Below, piece by piece: positions 1 through 9,581 of a stretch of 64,000 bases of DNA. This DNA comes from Sulfobacillus thermosulfidooxidans DSM 9293 (GTDB lineage Bacteria; Bacillota; Sulfobacillia; Sulfobacillales; Sulfobacillaceae). Under the pieces are notes generated by a model. It ran no database searches. It was not told the origin of the DNA and saw nothing but the letters and a program-made list of their open reading frames with translations. The DNA lies in NCBI RefSeq assembly GCF_900176145.1, contig NZ_FWWY01000001.1:3081011-3145010 (forward strand), read 5' to 3'. A program made the translations under genes and the position numbers. Every line of letters starts with the position of its first letter. Within the stretch, counting starts at the first letter, position 1.

Positions 1-111
1 TGGGGGCACCTTCTCGGTCGATGATAAACCCAGGATGTGACCCGCCCCTCGTGCATGGCCTAGGGATTGGGAACACTCGTTGCTGCCGTCATGCTAGATC
101 ACGCATTTGGT

Positions 112-438
112 CTATTCTTTCCGGGGCGTATAATGCAAAGGCAGTTCGTGACCATTTTCGGATAGAGCTAAGATTGCCAAAAGATCTTTAACGGCCCGTC
201 CGCGCTGCGCAGGATGGCGCATGGGCAGTTCGGGATGAATTTCATAACGATTTCGTCGGCCGTCCCGAAACCGACTGATATAGCCGGCCTCTTCCAAATC
301 GTCGAGAATCCTTTGCACCGCCCGCTCCGTGATGCCGACAATCGTGGCAATTTCTCTTGCCGTCAACGCTTTCTTGTCATTACGCGCCAAACACAAGAGA
401 ACCTGAGAATGGTTGGTGAGAAACGTCCAGTCTGACAT
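112..438 (-). CDS. Winged helix-turn-helix transcriptional regulator (MarR/ArsR-like fold)
   Basis: Small (about 108 aa) DNA-binding protein. A winged HTH fills the centre: the stretch around LTAREIATIVGITERAVQRI is a classic HTH pair, followed by LDDLEEAGYISR and a basic wing (RDGRRNRYEI). There is no obvious ligand or metal-binding cysteine set. I place the start at the ATG at 438, not 453, because GGAGGAAGG lies about five bases before it. It is transcribed away from the sarcosine-oxidase-like gene at 742 and could regulate it, which is inference from position only. The family is clear at fold level; the regulon is unknown. Confidence 0.75.
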   Translation of the reverse strand: MSDWTFLTNHSQVLLCLARNDKKALTAREIATIVGITERAVQRILDDLEEAGYISRFRDGRRNRYEIHPELPMRHPAQRGRAVKDLLAILALSENGHELPLHYTPRKE

Positions 439-741
439 AACGCCTTCCTCCATGTCTTCTGAAATGACGACATTAATTTCATGATAAACTAAAATCCCTT
501 TGGGCGCCCAGAGATATTCCGCCTGTCATCGTGTTTCTTTTGGTACAGCTCCGGTTTCAAGGAGCAACTCGCAGTCTAACCATTGTTTTAGGACGGAAAT
601 CTCGAAGAGGCAACCCGCGTTGTCTTACGATTTCATGGATGGTAGAGTAGGCGGGAGGACATGCTTTCGGTAACGTTAAAGGTTGGGGTTAGAACCAGAC
701 CGATGACGGAGAACAACAAATGTCGCACAGGGTGAACTCTC
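439..741. other. Divergent intergenic region with a 10-bp palindrome
   Basis: About 300 bases between two divergently transcribed genes, with no convincing coding sequence. It holds the perfect palindrome TGGGCGCCCA at 501-510, a possible operator for the adjacent wHTH regulator, and an AT-rich stretch at 465-495 that could carry the regulator's promoter. Nothing else is recognised. Confidence 0.35.
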
Positions 742-1872
742 ATGAAAATGATCAAAGGATTTGATGTGGCGGTCATCGGATCCGGAATTATCGGCCTTTT
801 TGCTGCGTATTGGGCTCGACAAAAAGGACTGCACGTTATTGTGTTTGATCAGCATCATCCTCCGCACCGTTACGGCTCATCTCACGGTCTGAACCGCGCC
901 ATCGAATATATCTACCAGGAACCTAGTCAACAGTACTTGCCATGGATACAAAGAACATGGGAATTATGGCGGTCCATGCATCAGACATTTGCTCCATTAG
1001 ATCTGCTTGCTGTGACGGGGGCTGTGACAATTTTGGTTGAAACCGATCCCCGAATTGCTCAACTACAAACATGGGCTGAGAATTTGGATGTTCCCTTTAA
1101 AATTTTGGGGCCCGCTTCTCTCCGCTCACGGTTTTCTCAGTTATCGATTTCCCGTCATGTGATCGGCATTGAGGAACCCAGTGCGGCAATGATCGCGGTA
1201 GAACCTTTCATAAGATCCATGATAGCCTGGGGCCAGGAACACAATATCCCATGGCATTTTAATGAGAAGGTGCTAGCTGTCAAAGCGCATCCTGATCATG
1301 TTACCATTAAGACCGCGGACACTGATTATACGGCCGCCCGAGCGATTGTGACACCAGGACCATGGCTGTCCCAATGGGGCTTGAATATTCCCATCACCCT
1401 GTCTCGCCAGCTTATGTTATGGGTTCCTAAAAGCTCATTACCTCTTTCCTCAATGGTCAACATCGACCTTTTAGAAGATATCCGCATCGCATTTTTTCCG
1501 GAGCCCCAGGAACGGTGGGGAACCAAAATTATTGCTGATGTCCCGCTGACAGCAGGTGAGAAGACCTGTAGTGCCATATCCGTGGAGGATATCTTGACGG
1601 TGAATGATCAAATTAGACCGATTTGGTCCGGAATTGACCGGGCTCCCTTGATACATCATGAGCCGTGTATTATGAGCATGACGCCGGATCAAAATTTTTA
1701 CATTGATTATTGGCCGGGGAGTAAACACATCGTTATAGGAGCAGGATTTTCAGGACGGGGTTTTAAATATGCGCCGTTAGTCGGGCAATGGCTTGTCAAT
1801 ATGGTGATGCAAGAGCCAATAGAAGATGACTTGTCTTTGTTTCGTATCAACCGCATCGACAATCTATCTTAG
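742..1872 (+). CDS. FAD-dependent oxidoreductase, monomeric sarcosine oxidase / N-methyl amino acid oxidase-like (DAO family)
   Basis: A 376-aa flavoprotein, the usual length for monomeric sarcosine oxidase and SolA-type N-methyl amino acid oxidases, which oxidise secondary amines to formaldehyde, amine and H2O2. The N-terminal dinucleotide-binding motif VIGSGIIG is at residues 11-18. Near the C terminus, IDYWPGSKHIVIGAGFSGRG is the characteristic second flavin segment. Cys309, in PCIMSMTPD, aligns with the cysteine that binds FAD covalently in this family, so covalent flavin is likely. A GGGTG element precedes the ATG. It is monocistronic, followed by a hairpin terminator, and divergent from the regulator at 438. 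The exact substrate cannot be read from the sequence. Confidence 0.85.
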   Translation: MKMIKGFDVAVIGSGIIGLFAAYWARQKGLHVIVFDQHHPPHRYGSSHGLNRAIEYIYQEPSQQYLPWIQRTWELWRSMHQTFAPLDLLAVTGAVTILVETDPRIAQLQTWAENLDVPFKILGPASLRSRFSQLSISRHVIGIEEPSAAMIAVEPFIRSMIAWGQEHNIPWHFNEKVLAVKAHPDHVTIKTADTDYTAARAIVTPGPWLSQWGLNIPITLSRQLMLWVPKSSLPLSSMVNIDLLEDIRIAFFPEPQERWGTKIIADVPLTAGEKTCSAISVEDILTVNDQIRPIWSGIDRAPLIHHEPCIMSMTPDQNFYIDYWPGSKHIVIGAGFSGRGFKYAPLVGQWLVNMVMQEPIEDDLSLFRINRIDNLS

Positions 1873-1891
1873 TTTATAGAGAAAAATTCAT

Positions 1892-1919
1892 GAAGCCATA
1901 ATGGAAACATTATGGCTTC
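1892..1919 (+). terminator. Intrinsic-terminator-like hairpin
   Basis: A perfect 12-bp stem (GAAGCCATAATG / CATTATGGCTTC) closed by a GAAA tetraloop, 20 bp after the oxidoreductase stop. The tail is only weakly T-rich (TCACATTTTG). Confidence 0.7.
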
Positions 1920-1920
1920 T

Positions 1921-2419
1921 CACATTTTGAAACAAATATCCTAAGAATATATTAAGAATAATGAAGACAATGAACAAACATTATTGGAAGTCAATAAGTG
2001 AGATGATTCTAACCAGTTACTAGCAATGGTGAAGCATAAGAATGTCGAACATTAGCAATCATGGGTAGGACTGTAACACGTCTCATAAATGGGACCTCCC
2101 TTAACGCGGATCTGATCGGACGTTTTTGATCGTTGGGCTAGGAGTCATCAATTATTCATGGATGAATTTATGATTGGTGAGTTTTGAATGGACAAGGAAT
2201 ACGACCTGCGTATCCTTGAGCATAGTGCCGGGAAAAGAATGCGGATGTTGCAATAAGTTCTTGCTAGAACAATAAATCATGACAATGATTGGGCAATATA
2301 AACAGAAAAATGATAACCATGATAGATACAATTAAGATAGAATTAATATAAAATTATGTCATAAATAAATGAGTAGTATATTTTATAACATCACAGGTCG
2401 ACAAGGAAAGAGAGAGGAT
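1921..2419. other. AT-rich intergenic region
   Basis: About 500 bases with no gene I can support. A 22-codon ORF at 2188-2256 has no ribosome binding site worth naming. The last 150 bases are very AT-rich and probably carry the promoter of the gene at 2420. The low GC contrasts with the surrounding genes. Confidence 0.4.
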
Positions 2420-3022
2420 ATGGCAGGTTATTTAAAGCGATATGCACGTTTGCAACAGACAGAGGATCAAGAAGAGATAGTCATTGGTCTTCCCAAAGTG
2501 CTCGCGCACCAATTTCGAGTCTATCTTAGCCAGCTCAACTTATCGATGGATGAAGCGGTGCAATATTTGATTGAAGAGGAATTGCGCGATCATTCCTCGC
2601 CGGAATCCCGCGCGGAAAGATATAAGGAATTTTGGGCGGCTGTGATTCGCGATATGGGCATTGAGCGTACCCCCCTTTCCCAGTCATGGTATAGTTTCGC
2701 TTCCGGACATAAAGGCATTAGCTATACCCTATCCTTTGGACGCGATGGCCGGATTCGGATCGAATTGTCGATTGACACGGGGGATAAAGTCGCTAATCAC
2801 CGGATATTTGACGCTTTAAAGGCCCAACGTCACGAGATCGAACAGCATTTTCCACGGGCCTTGACCTGGGATGATCATGACCACCGACGGTCATGCCGAA
2901 TTGCCCTGTACCGTCCTGGGCGGATTCACGATGATAATCTTGAGGAATTACGAGCGTGGTTTATTCGGGGATTATCCCTGTTTCAAGAGGTCTTTTCGCC
3001 TCTCCTCCAAGCAGTGGTCTAG
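2420..3022 (+). CDS. DUF4268-type protein with an N-terminal RHH-like segment
   Basis: About 200 aa. The N-terminal third (IVIGLPKVLAHQFRVYL and the following helix) resembles a ribbon-helix-helix-like helical segment. The C-terminal 130 residues fit DUF4268: a conserved Trp near the domain start (KEFWAAVI), an alternating strand RIRIELSI, then FDALKAQRHEIEQHF and a final helix. DUF4268 domains often occur in proteins linked to restriction or DNA metabolism, but no nuclease motif is visible here. I place the start at 2420 because GGAAAGAGAGAGG lies just before it; an upstream ATG at 2369 has no such site. It stands alone, 114 bp before msrA. Function unknown. Confidence 0.65.
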   Translation: MAGYLKRYARLQQTEDQEEIVIGLPKVLAHQFRVYLSQLNLSMDEAVQYLIEEELRDHSSPESRAERYKEFWAAVIRDMGIERTPLSQSWYSFASGHKGISYTLSFGRDGRIRIELSIDTGDKVANHRIFDALKAQRHEIEQHFPRALTWDDHDHRRSCRIALYRPGRIHDDNLEELRAWFIRGLSLFQEVFSPLLQAVV

Positions 3023-3136
3023 GATTATCGGGATATCGCTCACATTGAATGCCTTGGGCATTCTCAGGGCAATTATTGCTAAGTCGCCATGATATACTCA
3101 AAAGCACAAGACCTCATAAAGAGAGGAGCGGTGTGA

Positions 3137-3688
3137 ATGGCAGCAGGTGATATGCAACAGGTGAGCCTCGCGACTTTTGCGGGGGGATGCTTTTGGTGTA
3201 TGGTACATCCGTTTGATCAAATGCCCGGGGTGCTGGAAGTCGTATCGGGTTATACAGGGGGCACCACAGAAAATCCTACTTATGAAGAAGTGTGTTCAGG
3301 GACCACGGGTCACTATGAAGCTGTGCAAATTACGTTTGATCCGCGTCAAATCACATACGAGCAACTCTTAGAAGTATTTTGGCGCCAAATTGATCCCATG
3401 GATAGTCAAGGTCAGTTTTACGATCGTGGTCCGTCCTACCGTCCAGCCATTTTTTACCACGATTTACAGCAGCGTGCGTTAGCCGAGCAATCCAAAGCCC
3501 GTTTGAATGCGAGTGGGCGGTTTCCCGCTCCCATTGTTGTTCCCATTCTACCGGCTGGAAAATTTTATCCCGCTGAAGATTATCATCAAGATTTTTATCA
3601 AACCCACCCCGAACATTATCAACGCTACCGCCAAGCGTCAGGGCGAGATATTTTCTTAGCGCAATTTTGGGGGCAATCATCCAAGTAA
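3137..3688 (+). CDS. msrA: Peptide methionine-S-sulfoxide reductase MsrA
   Basis: Reduces the S-epimer of methionine sulfoxide in oxidised proteins, using thioredoxin. It has the family signature GGCFWC with catalytic Cys18, the YTGG turn, and the conserved segment around [16 protein letters not shown] near the C terminus. At 183 aa it is full length. AGAGGAGCG precedes the ATG. The gene ends 1 bp from the end of the convergent flavoprotein gene. No fused MsrB domain is present. Confidence 0.95.
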   Translation: MAAGDMQQVSLATFAGGCFWCMVHPFDQMPGVLEVVSGYTGGTTENPTYEEVCSGTTGHYEAVQITFDPRQITYEQLLEVFWRQIDPMDSQGQFYDRGPSYRPAIFYHDLQQRALAEQSKARLNASGRFPAPIVVPILPAGKFYPAEDYHQDFYQTHPEHYQRYRQASGRDIFLAQFWGQSSK

Positions 3689-3689
3689 G

Positions 3690-5021
3690 TTATGACAACA
3701 CGGTGTCTGGGGAATGGGCAAACAACGCAGCATGTTGACCCGCCACGTAGCCCGTGGAAAAAGCGACAGTAATATTGTAACCTCCGGTGTGGGCATGGAC
3801 GTCAATCACTTCTCCAGCAAAATAGAGTCCGCGACATCGTTTAGAGGCCATTGTGCGAGGATCGATATCTTTTATGGACACACCCCCACCGGTGACGGTG
3901 GCTTTTTCTAAGGGCAAGGTGCCTGTTATGGTGATGGGAAAGTTCTTGATGGTTTGCACCAGAGTGTGAATTTGGGCGTTGGATAATTGCGCGACCGGAA
4001 GCGAGCTGGAAATTTCTGCGCTTTCCAACAAAACCTCGGTTAATCTCTCCGGCCAGCTCTGGTTCATAATCGTCTTCACCTGCCGCTTGGGGACCTGATT
4101 TCTGGCCTGATAAAATGCCGTCATGAGGCTATTGGCAAGCTTATGAGGTGCTAAATCAATCCATGCTGTCAAAGCGGTGTGCGGATTGTGGCGCAACGCC
4201 GTGGACACATAATGACTGAGCCGTAACGCTACCGGCCCGGTCAATCCAAAATGACTAAAGAGTAAATCCCCAGATTCGGTGGTTAAGGTTTTTCTGTGGT
4301 CCGTGAGACGCACAGTAACATTTTGTAAAGATAAGCCTTGCAGTCGCCTTTGTGTAATAATGGTGGCATTACTGGTGAGAGGAACTTCGGTGGGATATGG
4401 ATCGACAATGTGGTGTCCTAAAGCACGGGCCCAAGGATAAGCGTCGCCCGTGCTACCCGTAGCGGGAACGCTGGCACCACCAGTGGCCACGACCACTGCT
4501 TTGGCTAATAGAACCGAACCGGAAACTAACTCAATTCCGTCAATCCTTCCGTCTTGAACCCGTAACCCTTTGACAGGACTGTCTTGGAGTATTTCGACAC
4601 CCGCCGTTAACAGCTGGTCGATTAGAGCCTTTACGACAGTGGAGGCCTTATTGGAGCGGGGAAAGACGCGTCCTCGGTCTTCTTCTTTTAAGGCAATGCC
4701 AAGGTTTTCAAAAAATTGGATAATCTCACGATTACCGAATTGCGACAAGGCGGAATACATAAATCGGCCGTTTCCCGGAATGTTTTTTATCAGTTCATCC
4801 AAGGGCTTGGCGTTGGTGACATTACAGCGCCCTCCACCCGATATGGCTAATTTGCGTCCGAGCTTGTGCCCTTTTTCCACCAATAGAGTCTTGGCCCCAG
4901 CGTTTTGGGCCGTGATTGCTGCCATTAACCCACTCGGACCGCCACCAATCACAATGACATCATACCGTGTGCTCAATGAATCCCCTGTCTCCTGATATAT
5001 CTGCTTGGCGAAGTCAATCAT
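3690..5021 (-). CDS. HI0933/BaiN-type NAD(P)/FAD-dependent oxidoreductase
   Basis: A 443-aa flavoprotein of the HI0933-like (BaiN/YhiN) family. The FAD-binding motif DVIVIGGGPSGLMAA is at the N terminus and is followed by the family hallmark GRKLAISGGGRCNVTNA. The C-terminal signature includes GLYFAGEVIDVHAHTGGYN. Physiological substrates are mostly unknown; BaiN-type members act in flavin-dependent reductions. An ATG at 5021 lacks a good ribosome binding site. A TTG at 4976 lies just after CAGGAGACAGGGG and directly before the Rossmann fold, so the shorter start is possible. Convergent with msrA. Confidence 0.88.
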   Translation of the reverse strand: MIDFAKQIYQETGDSLSTRYDVIVIGGGPSGLMAAITAQNAGAKTLLVEKGHKLGRKLAISGGGRCNVTNAKPLDELIKNIPGNGRFMYSALSQFGNREIIQFFENLGIALKEEDRGRVFPRSNKASTVVKALIDQLLTAGVEILQDSPVKGLRVQDGRIDGIELVSGSVLLAKAVVVATGGASVPATGSTGDAYPWARALGHHIVDPYPTEVPLTSNATIITQRRLQGLSLQNVTVRLTDHRKTLTTESGDLLFSHFGLTGPVALRLSHYVSTALRHNPHTALTAWIDLAPHKLANSLMTAFYQARNQVPKRQVKTIMNQSWPERLTEVLLESAEISSSLPVAQLSNAQIHTLVQTIKNFPITITGTLPLEKATVTGGGVSIKDIDPRTMASKRCRGLYFAGEVIDVHAHTGGYNITVAFSTGYVAGQHAALFAHSPDTVLS

Positions 5022-5143
5022 TGTTTGACTATATCATGATGCTACCAAAGGGTAAAGAACGCCGACATCTAAGACCGAATCTTTGACAATGGACGGCGGG
5101 GCACAGCGGTCGTATCTTGTTTAAAGGGTGTAGCGCATGGAGG

Positions 5144-5539
5144 TTATGGATGAGACGAGAGGAGGGGATGGGAAAGAGGAATAAACCATCCTTCGATGCC
5201 CCCGTGTTGGCCATTGATATAGATGTCATAATGTACGTGATGCAAACCCCAGGGATTTTTGACGGTACCCGTGATGGTGATTAGCCAGTCCCGATGCCAA
5301 GGGGCTTGCGCCGGGTTATCTTCTCCGGAAATTTGGGTCCATACCACCTGGTAACCACTGTGGCTAATATGCTGAAAATCAGGTCGGACGATGGTGAGAA
5401 CCGTGTGATAAAGAGGTTGAATCGGAACGCGCATGACGTACTCATTATAGTAAAAATTATTCAAAAGCCAACTCAATCCTCCGACGATGGCTAGGACTAT
5501 CGCCATTCCCCACCATCTATGCTGTCTTTGGGGTAACAT
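5144..5539 (-). CDS. Membrane-anchored hypothetical protein, paralogue of its upstream neighbour
   Basis: A 131-aa protein not recognised as any named family. One hydrophobic segment at about residues 10-28 should anchor it, with the rest outside the membrane. The exterior part is rich in aromatic residues and beta-type sequence and contains HRDWLITITG and YDIYINGQ. Both motifs recur in the upstream gene (HRDYEMQG, YDITVFVNGQ), so the two look like an old tandem duplication. The start overlaps the previous stop (TAATG), so translation is probably coupled. Confidence 0.6.
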   Translation of the reverse strand: MLPQRQHRWWGMAIVLAIVGGLSWLLNNFYYNEYVMRVPIQPLYHTVLTIVRPDFQHISHSGYQVVWTQISGEDNPAQAPWHRDWLITITGTVKNPWGLHHVHYDIYINGQHGGIEGWFIPLSHPLLSSHP

Positions 5540-5934
5540 TAGTGCCCGTCCTTTGAATGCCTTTGGATCGCAGTGAGAGACGATGGGATAATGCTGATCA
5601 AGGCGTGATCGACGTGTGGAGACTGGCCGTTAACAAAAACCGTGATATCATAGGTTGCATAACACCGTCCCTGTGTGCCGACACACCAAAATCCTTGCAT
5701 TTCGTAGTCGCGATGAAAATATCCGTGGTAATTGACCCAGGTAATCGTCCAATGCGTTAATACGGTACCCGGACGTGACAGTCCCATCCAACGCTTCCCG
5801 ATGCGCTGGGCTATTGCAGGCGAGATCGTGATTCGGTAGCAAAACCAGTATCCACTAGCCGTAACGAGAGCCAAGAATCCCATTGTCATCCAGACGATGA
5901 GTCTTGCCGTTGAAGAATTGTGTGACATGTTCAA
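5539..5934 (-). CDS. Membrane-anchored hypothetical protein, first of a tandem pair
   Basis: 131 aa, family not recognised. A hydrophobic segment at about residues 13-33 is followed by an exterior domain with two cysteines (FWCVGTQGRC) that could form a disulfide; the downstream paralogue lacks them. Shared motifs and equal length with the 5144-5539 gene point to duplication. A ribosome-binding-like AGAGGAGAGG stretch precedes the ATG. The pair probably forms one two-gene transcript. Confidence 0.6.
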   Translation of the reverse strand: MNMSHNSSTARLIVWMTMGFLALVTASGYWFCYRITISPAIAQRIGKRWMGLSRPGTVLTHWTITWVNYHGYFHRDYEMQGFWCVGTQGRCYATYDITVFVNGQSPHVDHALISIIPSSLTAIQRHSKDGH

Positions 5935-5994
5935 AGACCTCTCCTCTAGGGTGATTTTGATTGTCCAATCACGGCAATCAGTGCGTCACAACAA

Positions 5995-6022
5995 TTATCA
6001 TCTTTCCCTTATCATCTTTCCC
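5995..6022. repeat. Tandem direct repeat, two 14-bp units
   Basis: TTATCATCTTTCCC occurs twice back to back, followed by a short TGTGTCTGTGTCT repeat. It lies between two minus-strand genes. Probably replication slippage; no function seen. Confidence 0.6.
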
Positions 6023-6064
6023 TTTGCTTCTGTGTCTGTGTCTCATGACCCCAAGGGACTGGGT

Positions 6065-6622
6065 TCAAGAGGCTAATATCATGACTCCGAAAATGAGTAC
6101 CAGTATTATGAGTTGGAGGCGCATAAAGGTTAAGACGTGCTGATGTAAGGTGGTAATGGTCTGAGAGTTTACCGATGGTTGTTGGCATAACTGTAGGATT
6201 TTTTGATTGACCGGGCGAATTTTAAAAAAACCAATTACGAACATCACGACTAGTAAAAAACCCAGTCCAACAAAGTCAGGATTCTTAAGGGATGCCAAGG
6301 TTCTATTCGTATTGCTGTTCAGCGCGACGCCACTTAGCACGGTTAGGAAGGCAACCGATGGATTAAAAGTCATCATGCGCGGCAAAAACCACCGAAAAAA
6401 AGAGGCTTGGGCGGCCAAGGGTGTTTGTAAGAAGCCTGGGATAAGAAAGAGGGTAACGAACGTGTCGGTTCCGAGCCAGAGACTCGCAAACAGCACATGG
6501 AGATAGAACAGACCTATGGATAATCGCAGAGTCCATAGCCAGATGATGACAAGCACGACCACCAGTCCGAACCCGCGATATACATTTTGTGGAGTTTGCC
6601 AGAACCATAATTTCCTGTCCAT
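6065..6622 (-). CDS. Multi-pass membrane protein, CopD/DUF2269-like
   Basis: A 185-aa protein with four or five hydrophobic segments. The early segment LHVLFASLWLGTD has the His and WLG pattern typical of CopD- or DUF2269-like integral membrane proteins. Family assignment is by pattern only. It could handle copper or bind heme, but no metal-binding cluster is obvious. It is on the same strand as the two downstream anchored proteins but separated from them by 130 bp. Confidence 0.55.
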   Translation of the reverse strand: MDRKLWFWQTPQNVYRGFGLVVVLVIIWLWTLRLSIGLFYLHVLFASLWLGTDTFVTLFLIPGFLQTPLAAQASFFRWFLPRMMTFNPSVAFLTVLSGVALNSNTNRTLASLKNPDFVGLGFLLVVMFVIGFFKIRPVNQKILQLCQQPSVNSQTITTLHQHVLTFMRLQLIILVLIFGVMILAS

Positions 6623-6878
6623 TATCTTTAGGCCCTTTTCCGCTTAAAAAGATTTTGACCGGTAAGAACTTGGTGAATTCATATGATGAAAATCCATCCC
6701 TACTAACTATGATAAGCGATTTCTTAATGCTGTCGCTGGGTCATTAACCGATAATCGATTGGTCTAAAGCGTGTGTTTTTTTGTGTTTATCCTTGGACCG
6801 TTCAATGGTCAATCCAGTCAGTATATGCTGTTATCCGGTTCTGGTATCATACAGGGAAATGACACAGGAGATTCCAAT

Positions 6879-8978
6879 GTGAACACGCTCGATACCAAAC
6901 GTATTTTAAGCAATTTGGCGACGCATGATCCGGCCCAGTTGCACCTCTCGGCAGGATTTCGCAACGCCCTAGGCATTGCCTTGCCGCTTCTTGTCGGGAC
7001 CCTGACAGGCCATGTTTCAACGGCCGTTGTGATGGCTGTGGGGGCTTTGGTTTCCGGTCTGGCCGGTTTATCCGGCACGATCCGTCAAAAATTGCGGACG
7101 ATGACTTTTGCGGTATTATGGATTGGCCTAGCGTCGTTCTTGGGGAGTGTTATGGCCCATTCCCTTCTGGGCATCATGATCGTGACCATGGCTAGCGGAT
7201 TTCTTGCGGGCATGATGGTCGCACTGTCTCCTCAGGCCACACAAGTGGGAACTTTAGCGACGATTGGATTAGTGATTTTTTCAGGATTTCCGGCCACGCC
7301 TTATTTTGCGGGGATTCAGACGTTACTCGTGATCGCCGGCGGCCTATTGCAACTGATACTGATGATAACACTAGCGCTGATTGTGCCTAAGAGCACCGAA
7401 ACGGACAGTGTGGTGGCCGTCATCAAGGCGCTGACAGACTATATTCAACATCCCACTCGGCAATATGATTTAACCTTATCCTATGCCCTAGCCATGGCCG
7501 AGGGACAAGTGAGTGACTCCCTGATTTCGCCGCGTTACCGACAATATTTATGGGATGTGCTGCGCCGCATACAACACATCCGTTTATTGTTTGTGGATCA
7601 AATTTTGGAGACTAAAGTCCGAGACGGGACTGTGGCTCTTCCTATGGCGCCGATTAACGTGGAAAGCGTGATCTCAGGTCTTCACAATGTGGCACAAGAA
7701 CTTCGCCGCAAATCCCAAAATCACCGACTCAATCGACCTACCTTGAGAAATAATATCCTAGGCCCAAGGCGACTTTTCCACTCATCCTCTTCTCAGAGCC
7801 TAATACCGTCCCATCCCTTATCCAATCAAGACAATGTGACGCAAGCTGTGGACGAACTGGTGGCATTGGCTAAATGGCCAGCGGATCATATTCTTGAGGA
7901 TGACAGTATCGTTCTTGATGTGCCTGTTGAGCCGATTGTTGAACCCATTTTGGCGATGGTGACCACGTTGAAAGCCAACCTGACGGGGCATTCAGCGGCA
8001 TTTCGTCATGCTCTAAGAATGGCGGTGATTTTGGGGTTTGCTGTGTGGCTTTATGGAACATTGGCATTGCCACGGGGATACTGGGTACCGTTGACCACAT
8101 TAGTCATTCTGAAACCTGATTTCTTTTCAACCGTTGTGCGGGGAGTTGCGCGAGTTTTAGGGACGATTGCCGGCGTCGTGCTGGCTAGTGGTTTAATCGC
8201 GTTGCCCTTTCATCCGCTTCTTTTGACTCTCAGCGTTTTAGTGGTGTTGGCTGTGGGATTATACGCGGTTTTTTCCTACAACTATACATTGTTTAGTGCC
8301 TTTATGACGGCGGAGATTGTCGTGTTATTGTCATTTTTTGATCACTTATCTCCTCTCAAAACGGTGCAGGAACGGGTCATCGACACGCTTATGGGCACGG
8401 CATTGGCTTTAGCTTCGTATTTACTATGGCCCCGCTGGCAAAGAACGTCAGTGCCCACAGCAATTGCTGACCTCGTTCAAAGTCAGCGCCTCTATTTTCA
8501 ATTCTTAATTATGCATTGTGACAGTAATATTTTAACGTTGGACCAAACGGCTTTTTATCGGTTGCAAATACAGCTGGCGCGCACCAATGCGCTATCGTCT
8601 TTGAATCATGTTTTAAGTCGGCGAGATAAAAGACCGGTCGATGTTGAGGCCGCCTCAGGTCTATTGACGGCGCTGCACCGATTTGGCGAGGCGCTGCAGG
8701 TCTTTCATACATACTGTGTGCAAAAATCGTTACGTGTACCAAATAACACGAACCAGGCGGGACAGTTAATAGCCATGATGGAGTCTTTCGTGGAAATGCT
8801 AGAAGTCATCGAACAGACCTTACGGACCGATCCAAAACACATTCCAACGACACTGGTAAAACGCTATCTTGAACAACAACCCGCCCGGGTCACTAACACT
8901 TGGGAAGCCCACGAAGCCATGGTGGCCCAGGCACTGTACGCTCCTATTGGTACCATGATTCGCATGTTTCCATTATAA
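6879..8978 (+). CDS. FUSC-family transporter (fusaric-acid-resistance / YccS-like)
   Basis: About 699 aa with two membrane bundles of about six segments each, at roughly residues 20-170 and 370-510. A soluble helical region lies between them and another after the second. This duplicated layout is typical of FUSC inner-membrane proteins, proposed exporters of aromatic acids. The second bundle carries LPRGYWVPLTTLVILKPD, a clear FUSC signature. I use the GTG at 6879 because CAGGAG sits 8 bases upstream; an upstream ATG at 6771 has no supporting site. A second, shorter FUSC protein lies at 34654. Confidence 0.8.
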   Translation: MNTLDTKRILSNLATHDPAQLHLSAGFRNALGIALPLLVGTLTGHVSTAVVMAVGALVSGLAGLSGTIRQKLRTMTFAVLWIGLASFLGSVMAHSLLGIMIVTMASGFLAGMMVALSPQATQVGTLATIGLVIFSGFPATPYFAGIQTLLVIAGGLLQLILMITLALIVPKSTETDSVVAVIKALTDYIQHPTRQYDLTLSYALAMAEGQVSDSLISPRYRQYLWDVLRRIQHIRLLFVDQILETKVRDGTVALPMAPINVESVISGLHNVAQELRRKSQNHRLNRPTLRNNILGPRRLFHSSSSQSLIPSHPLSNQDNVTQAVDELVALAKWPADHILEDDSIVLDVPVEPIVEPILAMVTTLKANLTGHSAAFRHALRMAVILGFAVWLYGTLALPRGYWVPLTTLVILKPDFFSTVVRGVARVLGTIAGVVLASGLIALPFHPLLLTLSVLVVLAVGLYAVFSYNYTLFSAFMTAEIVVLLSFFDHLSPLKTVQERVIDTLMGTALALASYLLWPRWQRTSVPTAIADLVQSQRLYFQFLIMHCDSNILTLDQTAFYRLQIQLARTNALSSLNHVLSRRDKRPVDVEAASGLLTALHRFGEALQVFHTYCVQKSLRVPNNTNQAGQLIAMMESFVEMLEVIEQTLRTDPKHIPTTLVKRYLEQQPARVTNTWEAHEAMVAQALYAPIGTMIRMFPL

Positions 8979-9581
8979 GAACGGGAGATAGAATACGAGA
9001 ATTTCCTGTATTTTTCAGCATCAAAAGCAAGACGACTGACGTCGAAATATGGCATAATAATTCTACAATTATCAATACAGATGCCTATTTCATGGGCAAA
9101 GGAGAACGCTTACGACATACCGAGGAAATTTTCGTCAAATTATTTATGTCTTAGAACGACGACTTTTACAGTTTGCGTCAAAAAATATTTCGCAGGCGCA
9201 ATTGATTATGCGACAATATTTGTTGTGGCGGTGGTATTGCCGTTTGGTTTTTCCGCAAACGCTGGGTCAACTAACCCTGGTGTCTCGCTAACCTTTCTTA
9301 GAAAATTATGTTTGACCATGTGTTTTGCGACACACGCCAAGAAAGAATGGACCGGCCAATACGGGAAATGGGAGATTATTAACCCCTTATTCTTGGTGAT
9401 TTAAATAGCGGTCTATTAGCCAGGGTTATTCCCCTTCCCCCGAGTTGCCCCGGCATGTTGGCAGGGGCATCCTAAACTCAGAGGTGTCTACGGTTTTTTT
9501 GTGCCCTTTTTCCCTCTTTGTTCCGTTCTCTTCTTCTCTTCTGCGATTGTTGGGCAATGGTGGCATAGGAGCGTTGGGACT
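8979..9581. other. Intergenic region, no supported gene
   Basis: About 600 bases between the FUSC gene and the 3' end of the glycosyltransferase gene. A frame on the plus strand at about 9100-9291 reads like protein (LERRLLQFASKN, MRQYLLWRWY) but has no start with a ribosome binding site and no family I recognise; it may be a decayed gene. Bases 9498-9540 are a pyrimidine-rich tract. Confidence 0.35.

Noticed and set aside
5029-5229. 66-codon minus-strand frame overlapping the anchored-protein gene
   Set aside because: It has no ribosome binding site and lies in a shifted frame across a better supported gene.
9081-9404. 107-codon plus-strand frame
   Set aside because: Irregular composition, no ribosome binding site and no family; the neighbouring frame reads better yet also lacks a start.
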